Shown piece after piece: positions 15,583-23,278 of a stretch of DNA of 64,000 bases. The DNA comes from CAIMFV01 sp040757715. GTDB taxonomy: Bacteria > Pseudomonadota > Alphaproteobacteria > Caulobacterales > Caulobacteraceae. Position 1 is the first letter of the stretch. Each line of letters starts with the position of its first letter. The notes beneath the pieces were generated by a model. That model was not told the origin of the DNA, made no database searches, and saw only the letters and a program-made list of their open reading frames with translations. A program made the translations under genes and the position numbers. Location: contig JBFLWS010000014.1 in assembly GCA_040757715.1 (NCBI GenBank), positions 26,214 through 90,213 of the forward strand, written 5' to 3'.

Positions 15583-16752
15583 ATGGAAGCCTATATCGTC
15601 GCCGCCGCTCGCACCGCCGGAGGCCGCAAGGGCGGCCGCGTGTCGGGCTGGCACCCCACCGACCTGGCCAGCGAAGTGCTGAACGCCCTGGTGGACCGCA
15701 CCGGCGCCGATCCGGCCCTGGTGGAGGATGTGATCTGGGGCTGCGTCACCCAGGCCGGCGAGCAGGGCTTCAATGTAGCGCGCAACGCCGTGCTGGCCTC
15801 CAAGCTGCCCGAAAGCGTGCCGGCCACCTCGGTGGACCGCCAGTGCGGCTCCTCCCAGCAGGCCATCCACTTCGCCGCCGCCACGGTGATGGCCGGGGCC
15901 ATGGACGTGGTCATCGCCGGCGGGGTGGAGAGCATGAGCCGCGCGCCCATGGGCCTCGCCACCTCGCTCCCCTACAAGAACGGCTTTGGCCAGCCCAAGA
16001 GCCCGCGCCAGGAAGAGCGCTATCCCGGCATCCAGTTCAGCCAGTTCGTGGGCGCCGAAATGGTGGCCAAGAAGCACGGCTTCAAGCGCGAACACCTCGA
16101 CGACTTCGGCTTCGCCAGCCACCAGAAGGCCATCGCCGCCACCAAGGCCGGCGCCTTCCAGGACGAGATCGTGCCCCTCGACATCACCCTCGCCGACGGG
16201 GCCAAGGATGTGCACAGCATCGATGAAGGCATCCGCTTCGACGTCACCCGCGAGGGCATAGGCAATGTGAAGCTGCTCAGCGAGGAGGGCTGCATCACCG
16301 CCGCTACTTCGAGCCAGATCTGCGACGGCTCCGCCGCGGTGATGATCGTCAACGAGCGCGGCCTAAAGGCCCTGGGCGTGCAGCCGCTGGCCCGCATCCA
16401 CCACATGACCGTCACCGGCGGCGACCCGGTGATCATGCTGGAGGAGCCCCTCTTCGCCACCGAAAAGGCGCTCAAGCGCGCCGGCATGAAGATCGACGAG
16501 ATCGACCTCTATGAGGTGAATGAGGCCTTCGCCCCCGTGCCCCTGGCCTGGCTGAAGCACCTGGGCGCCGATCCCGCGCGCCTGAACGTCAACGGCGGGG
16601 CCATCGCGCTCGGCCACCCTCTGGGCGGGTCGGGCGCCAAGCTGATGACCACCCTTGTCCACGCCCTGCGCAGCCGCGGCAAGCGCTACGGCCTGCAGAC
16701 CATGTGCGAAGGCGGCGGGCTGGCCAACGTCACCATCATCGAACGACTCTAA
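15583..16752 (+). CDS. acetyl-CoA acetyltransferase (thiolase)
   Basis: The 389-residue thiolase has the acyl-accepting Cys88 in SVDRQCGSSQQA, the ALGHPLGGSGAKLM histidine motif and the C-terminal CEGGGLANVTI with the proton-shuttling cysteine. It may act in beta-oxidation or in acetoacetyl-CoA formation. The start MEAYIVAAART at 15583 is preceded by AGGAG. The flavin oxidoreductase gene follows 23 bp later in the same direction, suggesting an operon for degradation of an unsaturated or cyclic acid. The bifunctional FadJ-like gene lies elsewhere in the window. Confidence 0.93.
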   Translation: MEAYIVAAARTAGGRKGGRVSGWHPTDLASEVLNALVDRTGADPALVEDVIWGCVTQAGEQGFNVARNAVLASKLPESVPATSVDRQCGSSQQAIHFAAATVMAGAMDVVIAGGVESMSRAPMGLATSLPYKNGFGQPKSPRQEERYPGIQFSQFVGAEMVAKKHGFKREHLDDFGFASHQKAIAATKAGAFQDEIVPLDITLADGAKDVHSIDEGIRFDVTREGIGNVKLLSEEGCITAATSSQICDGSAAVMIVNERGLKALGVQPLARIHHMTVTGGDPVIMLEEPLFATEKALKRAGMKIDEIDLYEVNEAFAPVPLAWLKHLGADPARLNVNGGAIALGHPLGGSGAKLMTTLVHALRSRGKRYGLQTMCEGGGLANVTIIERL

Positions 16753-16775
16753 GCGTCTAACAAAGGCTCCGCTGC

Positions 16776-17864
16776 ATGACCGACCTCTTCTCGCCCCTCA
16801 GCTTCACGCACGGTCCTGCGATGAAGAACCGGCTGATGCTGGCGCCGCTCACCAACCTGCAAAGCCATCCGGACGGAACCTTGTCGGACGACGAGATCCG
16901 CTGGCTGACCCTGCGGGCGGAGGGGGGCTTCGGCGTCGTCATGACCGCGGCGGCCAATGTGCAGAAGGTGGGGCTGGGCTTTCCGGGTCAGCTCGGCGTG
17001 TGGTCCGACGACCACCTGCCGGGCCTCGCTAAGTTGGCGAGCGCGCTGAAGGCGGGGGGTGCGGTTTCCAACGTGCAGCTGCACCACGGCGGCATCCGCT
17101 CCCCGGCCGGCTTTGTCGGCCAGCCGGTGGGCGCCTCCGACGATGCTGAGACCGGCGCGCGCGGTCTCTCCACCGCCGAGGTGGAAGAGCTCATCGAGGA
17201 CTTCATCGCAGCGGCGGTGCGCTCGGAAAAGGCCGGCTTCGACGGCGTGGAGCTGCACGGCGCCCACGGTTACATCCTGGCCCAGTTCCTCTCCAAGGCC
17301 ACCAACCGGCGCGACGACAGATACGGCGGCTCGCTGGAGAACCGCGCCCGACCGATAAAGGAGATCATCGCTGGCATCCGCGCCCGTTGCCGGCCGGACT
17401 TCCAGCTCGGGCTTCGTCTGTCGCCGGAGCGCTTCGGGGTGGAGACCGGCGAGATGCTGGACCTCGCCACTGAGGTGCTGCGCGACGAGCGTCTCGACTT
17501 CCTCGACATGTCCCTGTGGGACGCGGGCAAGGAACCGGAGGACGCAGGCTTCAAGGGCAAGAGCCTCGCCGAGCTGTTTCTCAGCCTGCCGCAGGGCAAG
17601 GTGCGCCTCGGCCTCGCCGGCAAGATCTATTCGGCCCCGCGGGCCAAGGAACTGCTCGATGCCGGGGCCGATTTCCTGCTCATCGGCCGGGCGGCCATCG
17701 TGCACCACGACTTCCCCAAGCGATCGGCGGCCAATCCGGCGTTCCAGATGGACGCCCTGCCGGTGAGCGCCGAACACCTGCGCCGCGAGGGCCTGGGCGA
17801 GCCCTTCCTCAACTACATGAAGAGCTGGGCCGGGTTCGTCATCCCGGAAACCGAGCCGGCCTAA
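16776..17864 (+). CDS. NADH:flavin oxidoreductase, Old Yellow Enzyme family
   Basis: This 362-residue FMN TIM-barrel has the family pattern MKNRLMLAPLTN near the start, the substrate-binding histidine pair in VQLHHGGIR, DGVELHGAHGYILAQFLS and NRRDDRYGGSLENR. The C-terminal phosphate-binding segment is ADFLLIGRAAIVH. No C-terminal iron-sulfur domain of the dienoyl-CoA reductase type is present, so it is a short OYE reducing activated C=C bonds. It is probably co-transcribed with the upstream thiolase and converges on the exporter operon 4 bp later. Confidence 0.92.
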   Translation: MTDLFSPLSFTHGPAMKNRLMLAPLTNLQSHPDGTLSDDEIRWLTLRAEGGFGVVMTAAANVQKVGLGFPGQLGVWSDDHLPGLAKLASALKAGGAVSNVQLHHGGIRSPAGFVGQPVGASDDAETGARGLSTAEVEELIEDFIAAAVRSEKAGFDGVELHGAHGYILAQFLSKATNRRDDRYGGSLENRARPIKEIIAGIRARCRPDFQLGLRLSPERFGVETGEMLDLATEVLRDERLDFLDMSLWDAGKEPEDAGFKGKSLAELFLSLPQGKVRLGLAGKIYSAPRAKELLDAGADFLLIGRAAIVHHDFPKRSAANPAFQMDALPVSAEHLRREGLGEPFLNYMKSWAGFVIPETEPA

Positions 17865-17868
17865 CGCC

Positions 17869-19017
17869 CTATCTTGGCTTGACCAGCACCCCCTCGGCCA
17901 CCGTATCCGGCGGGAACACCACCACCTTGTCGCCCTCGGCAAGGCCGCTGCTGACCTCGGCTTCAGTGTCGGTGAGCGCCCCCACCTGCACCGGCCGAGC
18001 GCGGGCGCGGCCCGTCTCAATGCGATAGACCATCCAGGCGCCGGCGCGACGCACCAGCGCGCCCAGGGGGACCTTCAGGGCGTGCGGCTCGGCGCGCAGG
18101 ATCACCCGCCCCCAGACCCGATAGCCGGGGGCGAGGCCGGCGCGCGCTTCGGCGGGGCCGTTGAAATGCAGCCAGACATAGGTGCGCTGTTCTTCGACGC
18201 CCAGGGCCGAGACCTTGGTGTAGCCCGACGGCTCCACTCGGCGCACGAAGGCCGGCAGGGTCTGCGGCCCGCCCCAGTCATAGACCTCAGCGCTCATGCC
18301 TTCGCGAATACGCGCCGCGTCCTGGGTCAGAAATTCGATCACGGCTTCAAGACCGGTGCCGTCGCTGATCTCCAGGAGCGGCGTCCCCGGCGTCACCGTG
18401 CGCGCCGAGGGCTCCAGCACCTTGGTGACGTAGCCGGAGACGGGCGCGGTCATGAACACCAGTCCGGCCGTGGGCGACAGGGGCGGTAAGAGCGCAGCCT
18501 GCGCCTGGGCCAGATTGCTGCGCGCCGCGTCGGACGCGTTGGCGGCTTCCTTGGCCGCGGCGCTGGCGTCGTCGATCTGCTGCCGGGAGACAAAGCCGGA
18601 CTTGGCCAGCTCGAGATTGCGCGCGGCGAAGAGGGCGGTGCGAGCTTTCTCCGCCTCGGCGCGAGCGAGGTCGGCGCGGGCCGCAGCGAGGGCCCCTTCC
18701 CGCTGGGCCCGGGCGGCGGGGTCGAGCAAAGGCGCAGCGCCTGGGCGTATTTGCGCGATCCTTTGCCCCGCGCTCACATGATCCCCGACCTTCAACGCAG
18801 TGCGTTCAAGCCGACCGGCCACCGGGGCGGCCACCTGGTAAGCCTCGCGCACCCGGGCCTGCCCCTGATCGGCGACGCTCTCGGCGATAGGGCCGCGCAC
18901 CACGGTCCCGACCTCCACCGCCACCGGCTTCGGCCAGAGCATGGCGGCGATGGCCATGAGCACGATGAGGCCGGCGGCGCCCATCAGCCAGATGCGAGGG
19001 TGGAGGCGCCACGTCAT
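17869..19017 (-). CDS. HlyD/MacA-type periplasmic adaptor (membrane fusion) protein
   Basis: The 382-residue protein has one N-terminal membrane anchor (LMGAAGLIVLMAIAAMLW), a first lipoyl half (VAAPVAGRLERTALKVGDHVSAGQRI), a long Ala/Glu-rich coiled-coil hairpin (about residues 95-165) and a second half with VFMTAPVSGYVTKVLEPS. A beta-barrel domain follows. It should link the ABC exporter encoded just upstream to an outer-membrane channel. It is the last gene of the three-gene operon and begins immediately after the permease stop codon. Confidence 0.9.
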   Translation of the reverse strand: MTWRLHPRIWLMGAAGLIVLMAIAAMLWPKPVAVEVGTVVRGPIAESVADQGQARVREAYQVAAPVAGRLERTALKVGDHVSAGQRIAQIRPGAAPLLDPAARAQREGALAAARADLARAEAEKARTALFAARNLELAKSGFVSRQQIDDASAAAKEAANASDAARSNLAQAQAALLPPLSPTAGLVFMTAPVSGYVTKVLEPSARTVTPGTPLLEISDGTGLEAVIEFLTQDAARIREGMSAEVYDWGGPQTLPAFVRRVEPSGYTKVSALGVEEQRTYVWLHFNGPAEARAGLAPGYRVWGRVILRAEPHALKVPLGALVRRAGAWMVYRIETGRARARPVQVGALTDTEAEVSSGLAEGDKVVVFPPDTVAEGVLVKPR

Positions 19018-19018
19018 G

Positions 19019-21382
19019 TCAGTCCCTCGTCTTCAATACGGTCACCAGGTCGAGCTTCCACACCCGCTGCGCCACCATGCCCGCCGCCACAGCCACGGCG
19101 GTCAGATACGCCAGAAACGAAAAGCCCAAGGTTCGCCCGGAGATGATAACGGGAAATCGCAACTCCTCGCGCGAAAAGGCCGCCGCGAGCCCATGAGCGA
19201 GACCGGTCCCGGCCCAGAGCCCCAACGGCGTGGCCAGCAGAGCCAGAGCGCCAATCTCGCCGGCGAGAATATAGAGGCATTCGCCCCGGCTGAACCCCAG
19301 CACCTGCAAGGTGGCGAGGTCGCGAGCCCGCTCGGCGAAGGTGATCCGGCCCATGTTGTAGGCGACGCCATAGGCGATGATCGCCGCAAATCCGACATAG
19401 AAGCTGAGGGTGACGGAGAACGACTTGGTCGCCGTGTTGCGCCAATTGCCCACGGTGTCGTCGCGGGAGGCGGCGCGCAGGGCCTGCGGCCGAGCTTCGA
19501 GCGCCCTGTAGAGCGGCTGAGGGTCAGCGCCGCCGGTGACGAGATCAGCGCCGGTGACCAAATCCCCCTCCCCGAGCGCCCGGTTCAGCGCCCGGCGGTC
19601 CATGTAGACATAGACGCCGGTATAGTCGTCGGCGAGGGCGCTCACCGGCAAGACCAGGCGTTGGCGGCGGCCCTCCAGCATGTCGAGCTCCAGACGATCG
19701 CCGGGGCGAAGGCCGAGATTGGTCCCGAGGGACTGGCTCAGCACCACGCCTTCGCCCAGGAACGGAATCGGACGTCCGAGCGTATCGAGCGGGCGATTGA
19801 GCCGCGCGCCCGGTTCAAGGCCGAGCACCGCCACCTGCTTCCTGGCCTTGGGTCCAAGGGCCCAGGCGGACGAGGTCCGCACCGGCTCCGCAGCCAGAAC
19901 GCCCGGTAGGCGCAGCGCTTCCGCCACGGCTGAGCGCGCGCGGGGATGCTGGAAGCCCAGTTCGACGCTCCAGCGCTGGGCGACGTAATAGGTCTGGTCC
20001 ACCACCAGGTCCAAGGCCTCGCGAATATATTGCGTGCCCACCAGCAGGGCGAGGCTGGCGGCGAGGCCCGCCGCGGTGAGCGCAGCCTTGCCGGGAAATC
20101 GGGCGATACGGCGCAGGATCATGCGGGTCGGCTGATCGAGCCAGCGCGTGAGGCCGATGCGATCGATAAAGCCTTTGCGGTAACTGGCCGGCGGCTCCGC
20201 CTGCATGGCCAGCGCCGGGCGCAGCTTCACCACCCGCTGCACCGCGATCAGGGCGCCGGTCACGGAGGCGAAGATGGACGCCGAACCGGTGATCAGGAAC
20301 ACCGTCCAGTCGAATTGAGCGGCGAGGACCGGGAAGGCGAAATAGCCGCGCCAGAGGCCGGTGATGAGCGCCCCCATGCCCCCGCCGAGAAGCCCGCCCG
20401 TGAGCGCTCCCAAAAGGCCGATGAGGACGGAGAGCTTCAGATAGGGCGCGGCGGCTTCAAGATCGTTGTAGCCGAAGGCCTTGAGGAGCCCGATCTCCTC
20501 GCGTTCAGTGTCGATCAGCCGCGCCACCACGGCCTGGGTTAGGCCGGCGGCGATGATCAGAAACACCGGCGGCAGTATGACGCTGATCTTGTGCAGACGC
20601 CCGAGCACGGCCTCGAGAATGTGGTTGGAGGCCTGGTCCGCCCGCCCCACGGCGGCGATCCCGCCATAGGGAGCGAGAAGCTGGTCCACCTGCGGCGTCA
20701 CCTGAGCGGGGACCACGCCAGGGGCGAGCTTCAGCGACACCTCGCCAAAGGCGCCCACCTGCCCCGCCGCGCCCTCCACCAACGCGCGCCGGGCCCAGAT
20801 CACCGCCGTGTGGGCGTCGTCGGGCAAGGTGGAGACGCCGCTGGGCGGATAGACATATTCCGGCGACATCACCGAACCGACGATGATCACGCTCACCCGC
20901 CGCCCCCCCACGGTGGCGACAAGCCGGTCGCCGAGCTTCACGTTCGCCGCCTTGAGGAAGGACTTCAGCGCCACCGCCTCGTTCGGCCGGGCGGCGTCGG
21001 GCAGGCGCCCTTGATCGAGCACGAGCCCGTTGAGGGCGCTGTGCGGGTCGTCCGGCAGGGCGATGAGCCGGACAGAGGCCGGACGGACCAGTCCGGGAAT
21101 CGGCGCCAAGCCCCCTGTCGCAGCCCGCGCGTCCACCGCCGTCACCCCGTCGATGGCCTGAAGCTGACGCACCAGGCTCCTCGGCGCCCGGGTCGCGGTG
21201 GCGAACACGTCGGCGAAGCGGGTGGCGCCATAGAAGCGGTCCTCGGCCACGGTAAGGGCCTTGAGGCCGGCGAAGGACATCACCGCCACCGCCACGCCCA
21301 TGGCGGAGAGAAGGGCGATGGCCAGCACCTGCGGCGCGAGGCGGCGAAGATCACGCAGGAGCTTCTTGTCCAGCGGCTTCAC
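19019..21382 (-). CDS. FtsX/MacB-type ABC transporter permease
   Basis: The 787-residue protein has two FtsX-like membrane domains. The first helix is near residue 17 (PQVLAIALLSAMGVAVAVMSF). Membrane clusters lie around residues 270-385 (VILPPVFLIIAAGLTQAVVA and following) and at the C-terminus (FSVTLSFYVGFAAIIAYGVAYN, then FSFLAYLTAVAVAAGMVAQ). Large periplasmic loops lie between, typical of mechanotransmission ABC systems such as MacB or LolCE. It overlaps the ATPase gene by 4 bp and is followed by the adaptor, forming a complete inner-membrane efflux unit. The exported substrate is unknown. Confidence 0.9.
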   Translation of the reverse strand: MKPLDKKLLRDLRRLAPQVLAIALLSAMGVAVAVMSFAGLKALTVAEDRFYGATRFADVFATATRAPRSLVRQLQAIDGVTAVDARAATGGLAPIPGLVRPASVRLIALPDDPHSALNGLVLDQGRLPDAARPNEAVALKSFLKAANVKLGDRLVATVGGRRVSVIIVGSVMSPEYVYPPSGVSTLPDDAHTAVIWARRALVEGAAGQVGAFGEVSLKLAPGVVPAQVTPQVDQLLAPYGGIAAVGRADQASNHILEAVLGRLHKISVILPPVFLIIAAGLTQAVVARLIDTEREEIGLLKAFGYNDLEAAAPYLKLSVLIGLLGALTGGLLGGGMGALITGLWRGYFAFPVLAAQFDWTVFLITGSASIFASVTGALIAVQRVVKLRPALAMQAEPPASYRKGFIDRIGLTRWLDQPTRMILRRIARFPGKAALTAAGLAASLALLVGTQYIREALDLVVDQTYYVAQRWSVELGFQHPRARSAVAEALRLPGVLAAEPVRTSSAWALGPKARKQVAVLGLEPGARLNRPLDTLGRPIPFLGEGVVLSQSLGTNLGLRPGDRLELDMLEGRRQRLVLPVSALADDYTGVYVYMDRRALNRALGEGDLVTGADLVTGGADPQPLYRALEARPQALRAASRDDTVGNWRNTATKSFSVTLSFYVGFAAIIAYGVAYNMGRITFAERARDLATLQVLGFSRGECLYILAGEIGALALLATPLGLWAGTGLAHGLAAAFSREELRFPVIISGRTLGFSFLAYLTAVAVAAGMVAQRVWKLDLVTVLKTRD

Positions 21383-22092
21383 CAGGCGATCTCCGAGGGC
21401 TTCTGGCGCACGGCGTTGCGCGTCTCTTCGGCCACCTTGCCATCGCGAAAGCGGATCACCCGGTCGGCCATGGCGGCGATGGCGGCGTTGTGGGTGACCA
21501 TCATCACGGTGGCCCCGGTCTCGGCGGCGGCGGCGACGATGGCCTCCAGCACCTGAACCCCTGAAGCGCTGTCGAGGGAGCCGGTGGGCTCGTCGCAGAA
21601 CAGCACCTGCGGACGTTTGGCGATGGCCCGCGCCACCGCCACCCGCTGCTGCTGGCCGCCCGACAGCTCGGCAGGGAAGTGGTCCATACGCTCGGCGAGC
21701 CCCACCATGGCGAGCGCCTCGTCCGGGGCCATGGGATGCTCGGCAATCTCCGTGATCAGCTCCACGTTCTCGCGGGCGGTGAGGCTGGGCGAGAGGTTGA
21801 AGAACTGGAAGATGAAGCCCACCGAGCGGCGGCGATAACGCATCAGCTCGGCGTCATTGGCCTGGACGAGGTCGCGCCCCTCGAACCGCGCGACGCCAGC
21901 GCTGGCCCGATCGAGCCCGCCCAGAATGTTCAGCAAGGTCGACTTGCCCGAGCCCGACGGGCCCAGCAGCACCAGTAGCTCGCCCTTGCCGATGTCGAGG
22001 TCGACGCCATCGAGCGCGCGCACGGCGCCGCCGGCGGTTTCATAGACCTTGGTCAGGCCCCGCACCTCGAATGTGGAACCGGCGACGGCCAA
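21379..22092 (-). CDS. ABC transporter ATP-binding protein (LolD/MacB-type)
   Basis: The 237-residue ATPase has Walker A GPSGSGKST, Q-loop FQFFNLSPSLTA, signature LSGGQQQRVAVARAIA, Walker B VLFCDEP and H-loop MMVTHN. It groups with the LolD/MacB/FtsE class that works with FtsX-type permeases. It is the first gene of the operon with the 787-residue permease and the HlyD-like adaptor. A 166-bp divergent region with inverted repeats separates it from an aldo/keto reductase gene. Confidence 0.94.
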   Translation of the reverse strand: MAVAGSTFEVRGLTKVYETAGGAVRALDGVDLDIGKGELLVLLGPSGSGKSTLLNILGGLDRASAGVARFEGRDLVQANDAELMRYRRRSVGFIFQFFNLSPSLTARENVELITEIAEHPMAPDEALAMVGLAERMDHFPAELSGGQQQRVAVARAIAKRPQVLFCDEPTGSLDSASGVQVLEAIVAAAAETGATVMMVTHNAAIAAMADRVIRFRDGKVAEETRNAVRQKPSEIAW

Positions 22093-22140
22093 GCGGGCAC
22101 CTCGTGCTTGTCATTCAGGAGCGTCTACGATCTCGCCAGC

Positions 22141-22172
22141 CCTTGCCTTGCGCAAGGTCAGCCGAGGCAAGG
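22141..22172. promoter_or_regulatory. inverted repeats in the divergent exporter / aldo-keto reductase region
   Basis: CCTTGCCT at 22141-22148 is mirrored by AGGCAAGG at 22165-22172, and a perfect palindrome CCTTGCGCAAGG lies at 22146-22157 inside it. The position between two divergent genes suits an operator. No matching regulator gene is adjacent. Confidence 0.35.
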
Positions 22173-22258
22173 AAGGAAAATCTGTCGCGAACGCCTCGCG
22201 CTCCGGACGCGGGGCCCCATATGGTGACGGATCACAAAACCGAGGGGAGCAGGGATCT

Positions 22259-23275
22259 ATGCAACATCGCCGTTTGGGCCGCAGCGCCATCGTGGTGTCG
22301 GACATCTGTATGGGCACCATGACCTTCGGCTCGCAGGCGGATGAAGCCACCGCCTTCCGTGTGCTCGACCAGTCGCTGGAAGCCGGGATCAACTTCTTCG
22401 ACACGGCGGAGAACTATCCGGTGCCGCCCAGCGAGGACTGGGCTGGCCTCACCGAAGAGATCTTCGGTCGCTGGATGAAGACCAAGAACCGCGACGCCAT
22501 CATCCTCGCCACCAAGGTGTGCGGGCCGAGCCACGGCTGGATCAAGGGCTCGCAGCGCGCGGGCATGACGGCGCTCGATCGCCACAACATCGTGCGGGCC
22601 ATCGAGGCCAGCCTCACTCGCCTGCAGACGGACTATGTGGACCTCTACCAGGTGCACTGGCCGGATCATCACGCCCCCTATGACGAGATGATGCGGGCCC
22701 TTGATGATCTCGTCGTGGCCGGCAAGGTGCGCATCCTCGGCTGCTCCAACGAAACCGCCTGGGGCCTGATGAAGAGCCTCGCCGTGAGCGAGCGCGAAGG
22801 CCTCGCCCGCTTCGAGACCATCCAGAACAATTTCAGCCTCAACAACCGCCGCTTCGAGGCCGAGCTCGCCCAGACCTGCCGCATGGAGGGGGTGAGCCTG
22901 ATCCCCTATTCGCCCATCGCCGGCGGTGTCTTGTCCGGCAAGTACCAGGGCGGGGCCCGGCCCGAGGGCGCGCGCTTCACCAAATATATCGACATCGGCG
23001 GGCGTCAGGCGGCCATGGCCCGGCGCTTCCTCAATGAGAAGACCCTGGCCTCCACCGAGCGCTTCATAGCCATCGCCGCCGAGGCGGGCGTCTCGCCCAC
23101 CACCCTCGCCGTGGCCTGGTCGAAGCAGCACGACTTCGTCGCCTCCACCATCGTCGGCGTGTCGCGCGAGGATCAGCTGGCGGACATCTTCGCCGCCGCC
23201 GACCTGGTGCTCGACAAGGAGACCATGAGCAAGATCGACGCGGTGTCGCGCGAGATCATGTACCCCATGGGGTGA
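22259..23275 (+). CDS. aldo/keto reductase
   Basis: The 338-residue NADPH-dependent oxidoreductase belongs to the Tas/YajO-like group. The catalytic set is visible: Asp and Tyr in FFDTAENY, Lys in ILATKVCGP and His in LYQVHWPDH. ILGCSNETAWG and the C-terminal SIVGVSREDQL-like segment (TIVGVSREDQLADI) bind the cofactor. The ATG at 22259 (MQHRRLGRSA) has GGGGAGCAGGGA upstream. It is convergent with the ribonucleotide reductase gene, with 3 bp between stop codons. Its physiological substrate is unknown. Confidence 0.92.
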   Translation: MQHRRLGRSAIVVSDICMGTMTFGSQADEATAFRVLDQSLEAGINFFDTAENYPVPPSEDWAGLTEEIFGRWMKTKNRDAIILATKVCGPSHGWIKGSQRAGMTALDRHNIVRAIEASLTRLQTDYVDLYQVHWPDHHAPYDEMMRALDDLVVAGKVRILGCSNETAWGLMKSLAVSEREGLARFETIQNNFSLNNRRFEAELAQTCRMEGVSLIPYSPIAGGVLSGKYQGGARPEGARFTKYIDIGGRQAAMARRFLNEKTLASTERFIAIAAEAGVSPTTLAVAWSKQHDFVASTIVGVSREDQLADIFAAADLVLDKETMSKIDAVSREIMYPMG

Positions 23276-23278
23276 GGC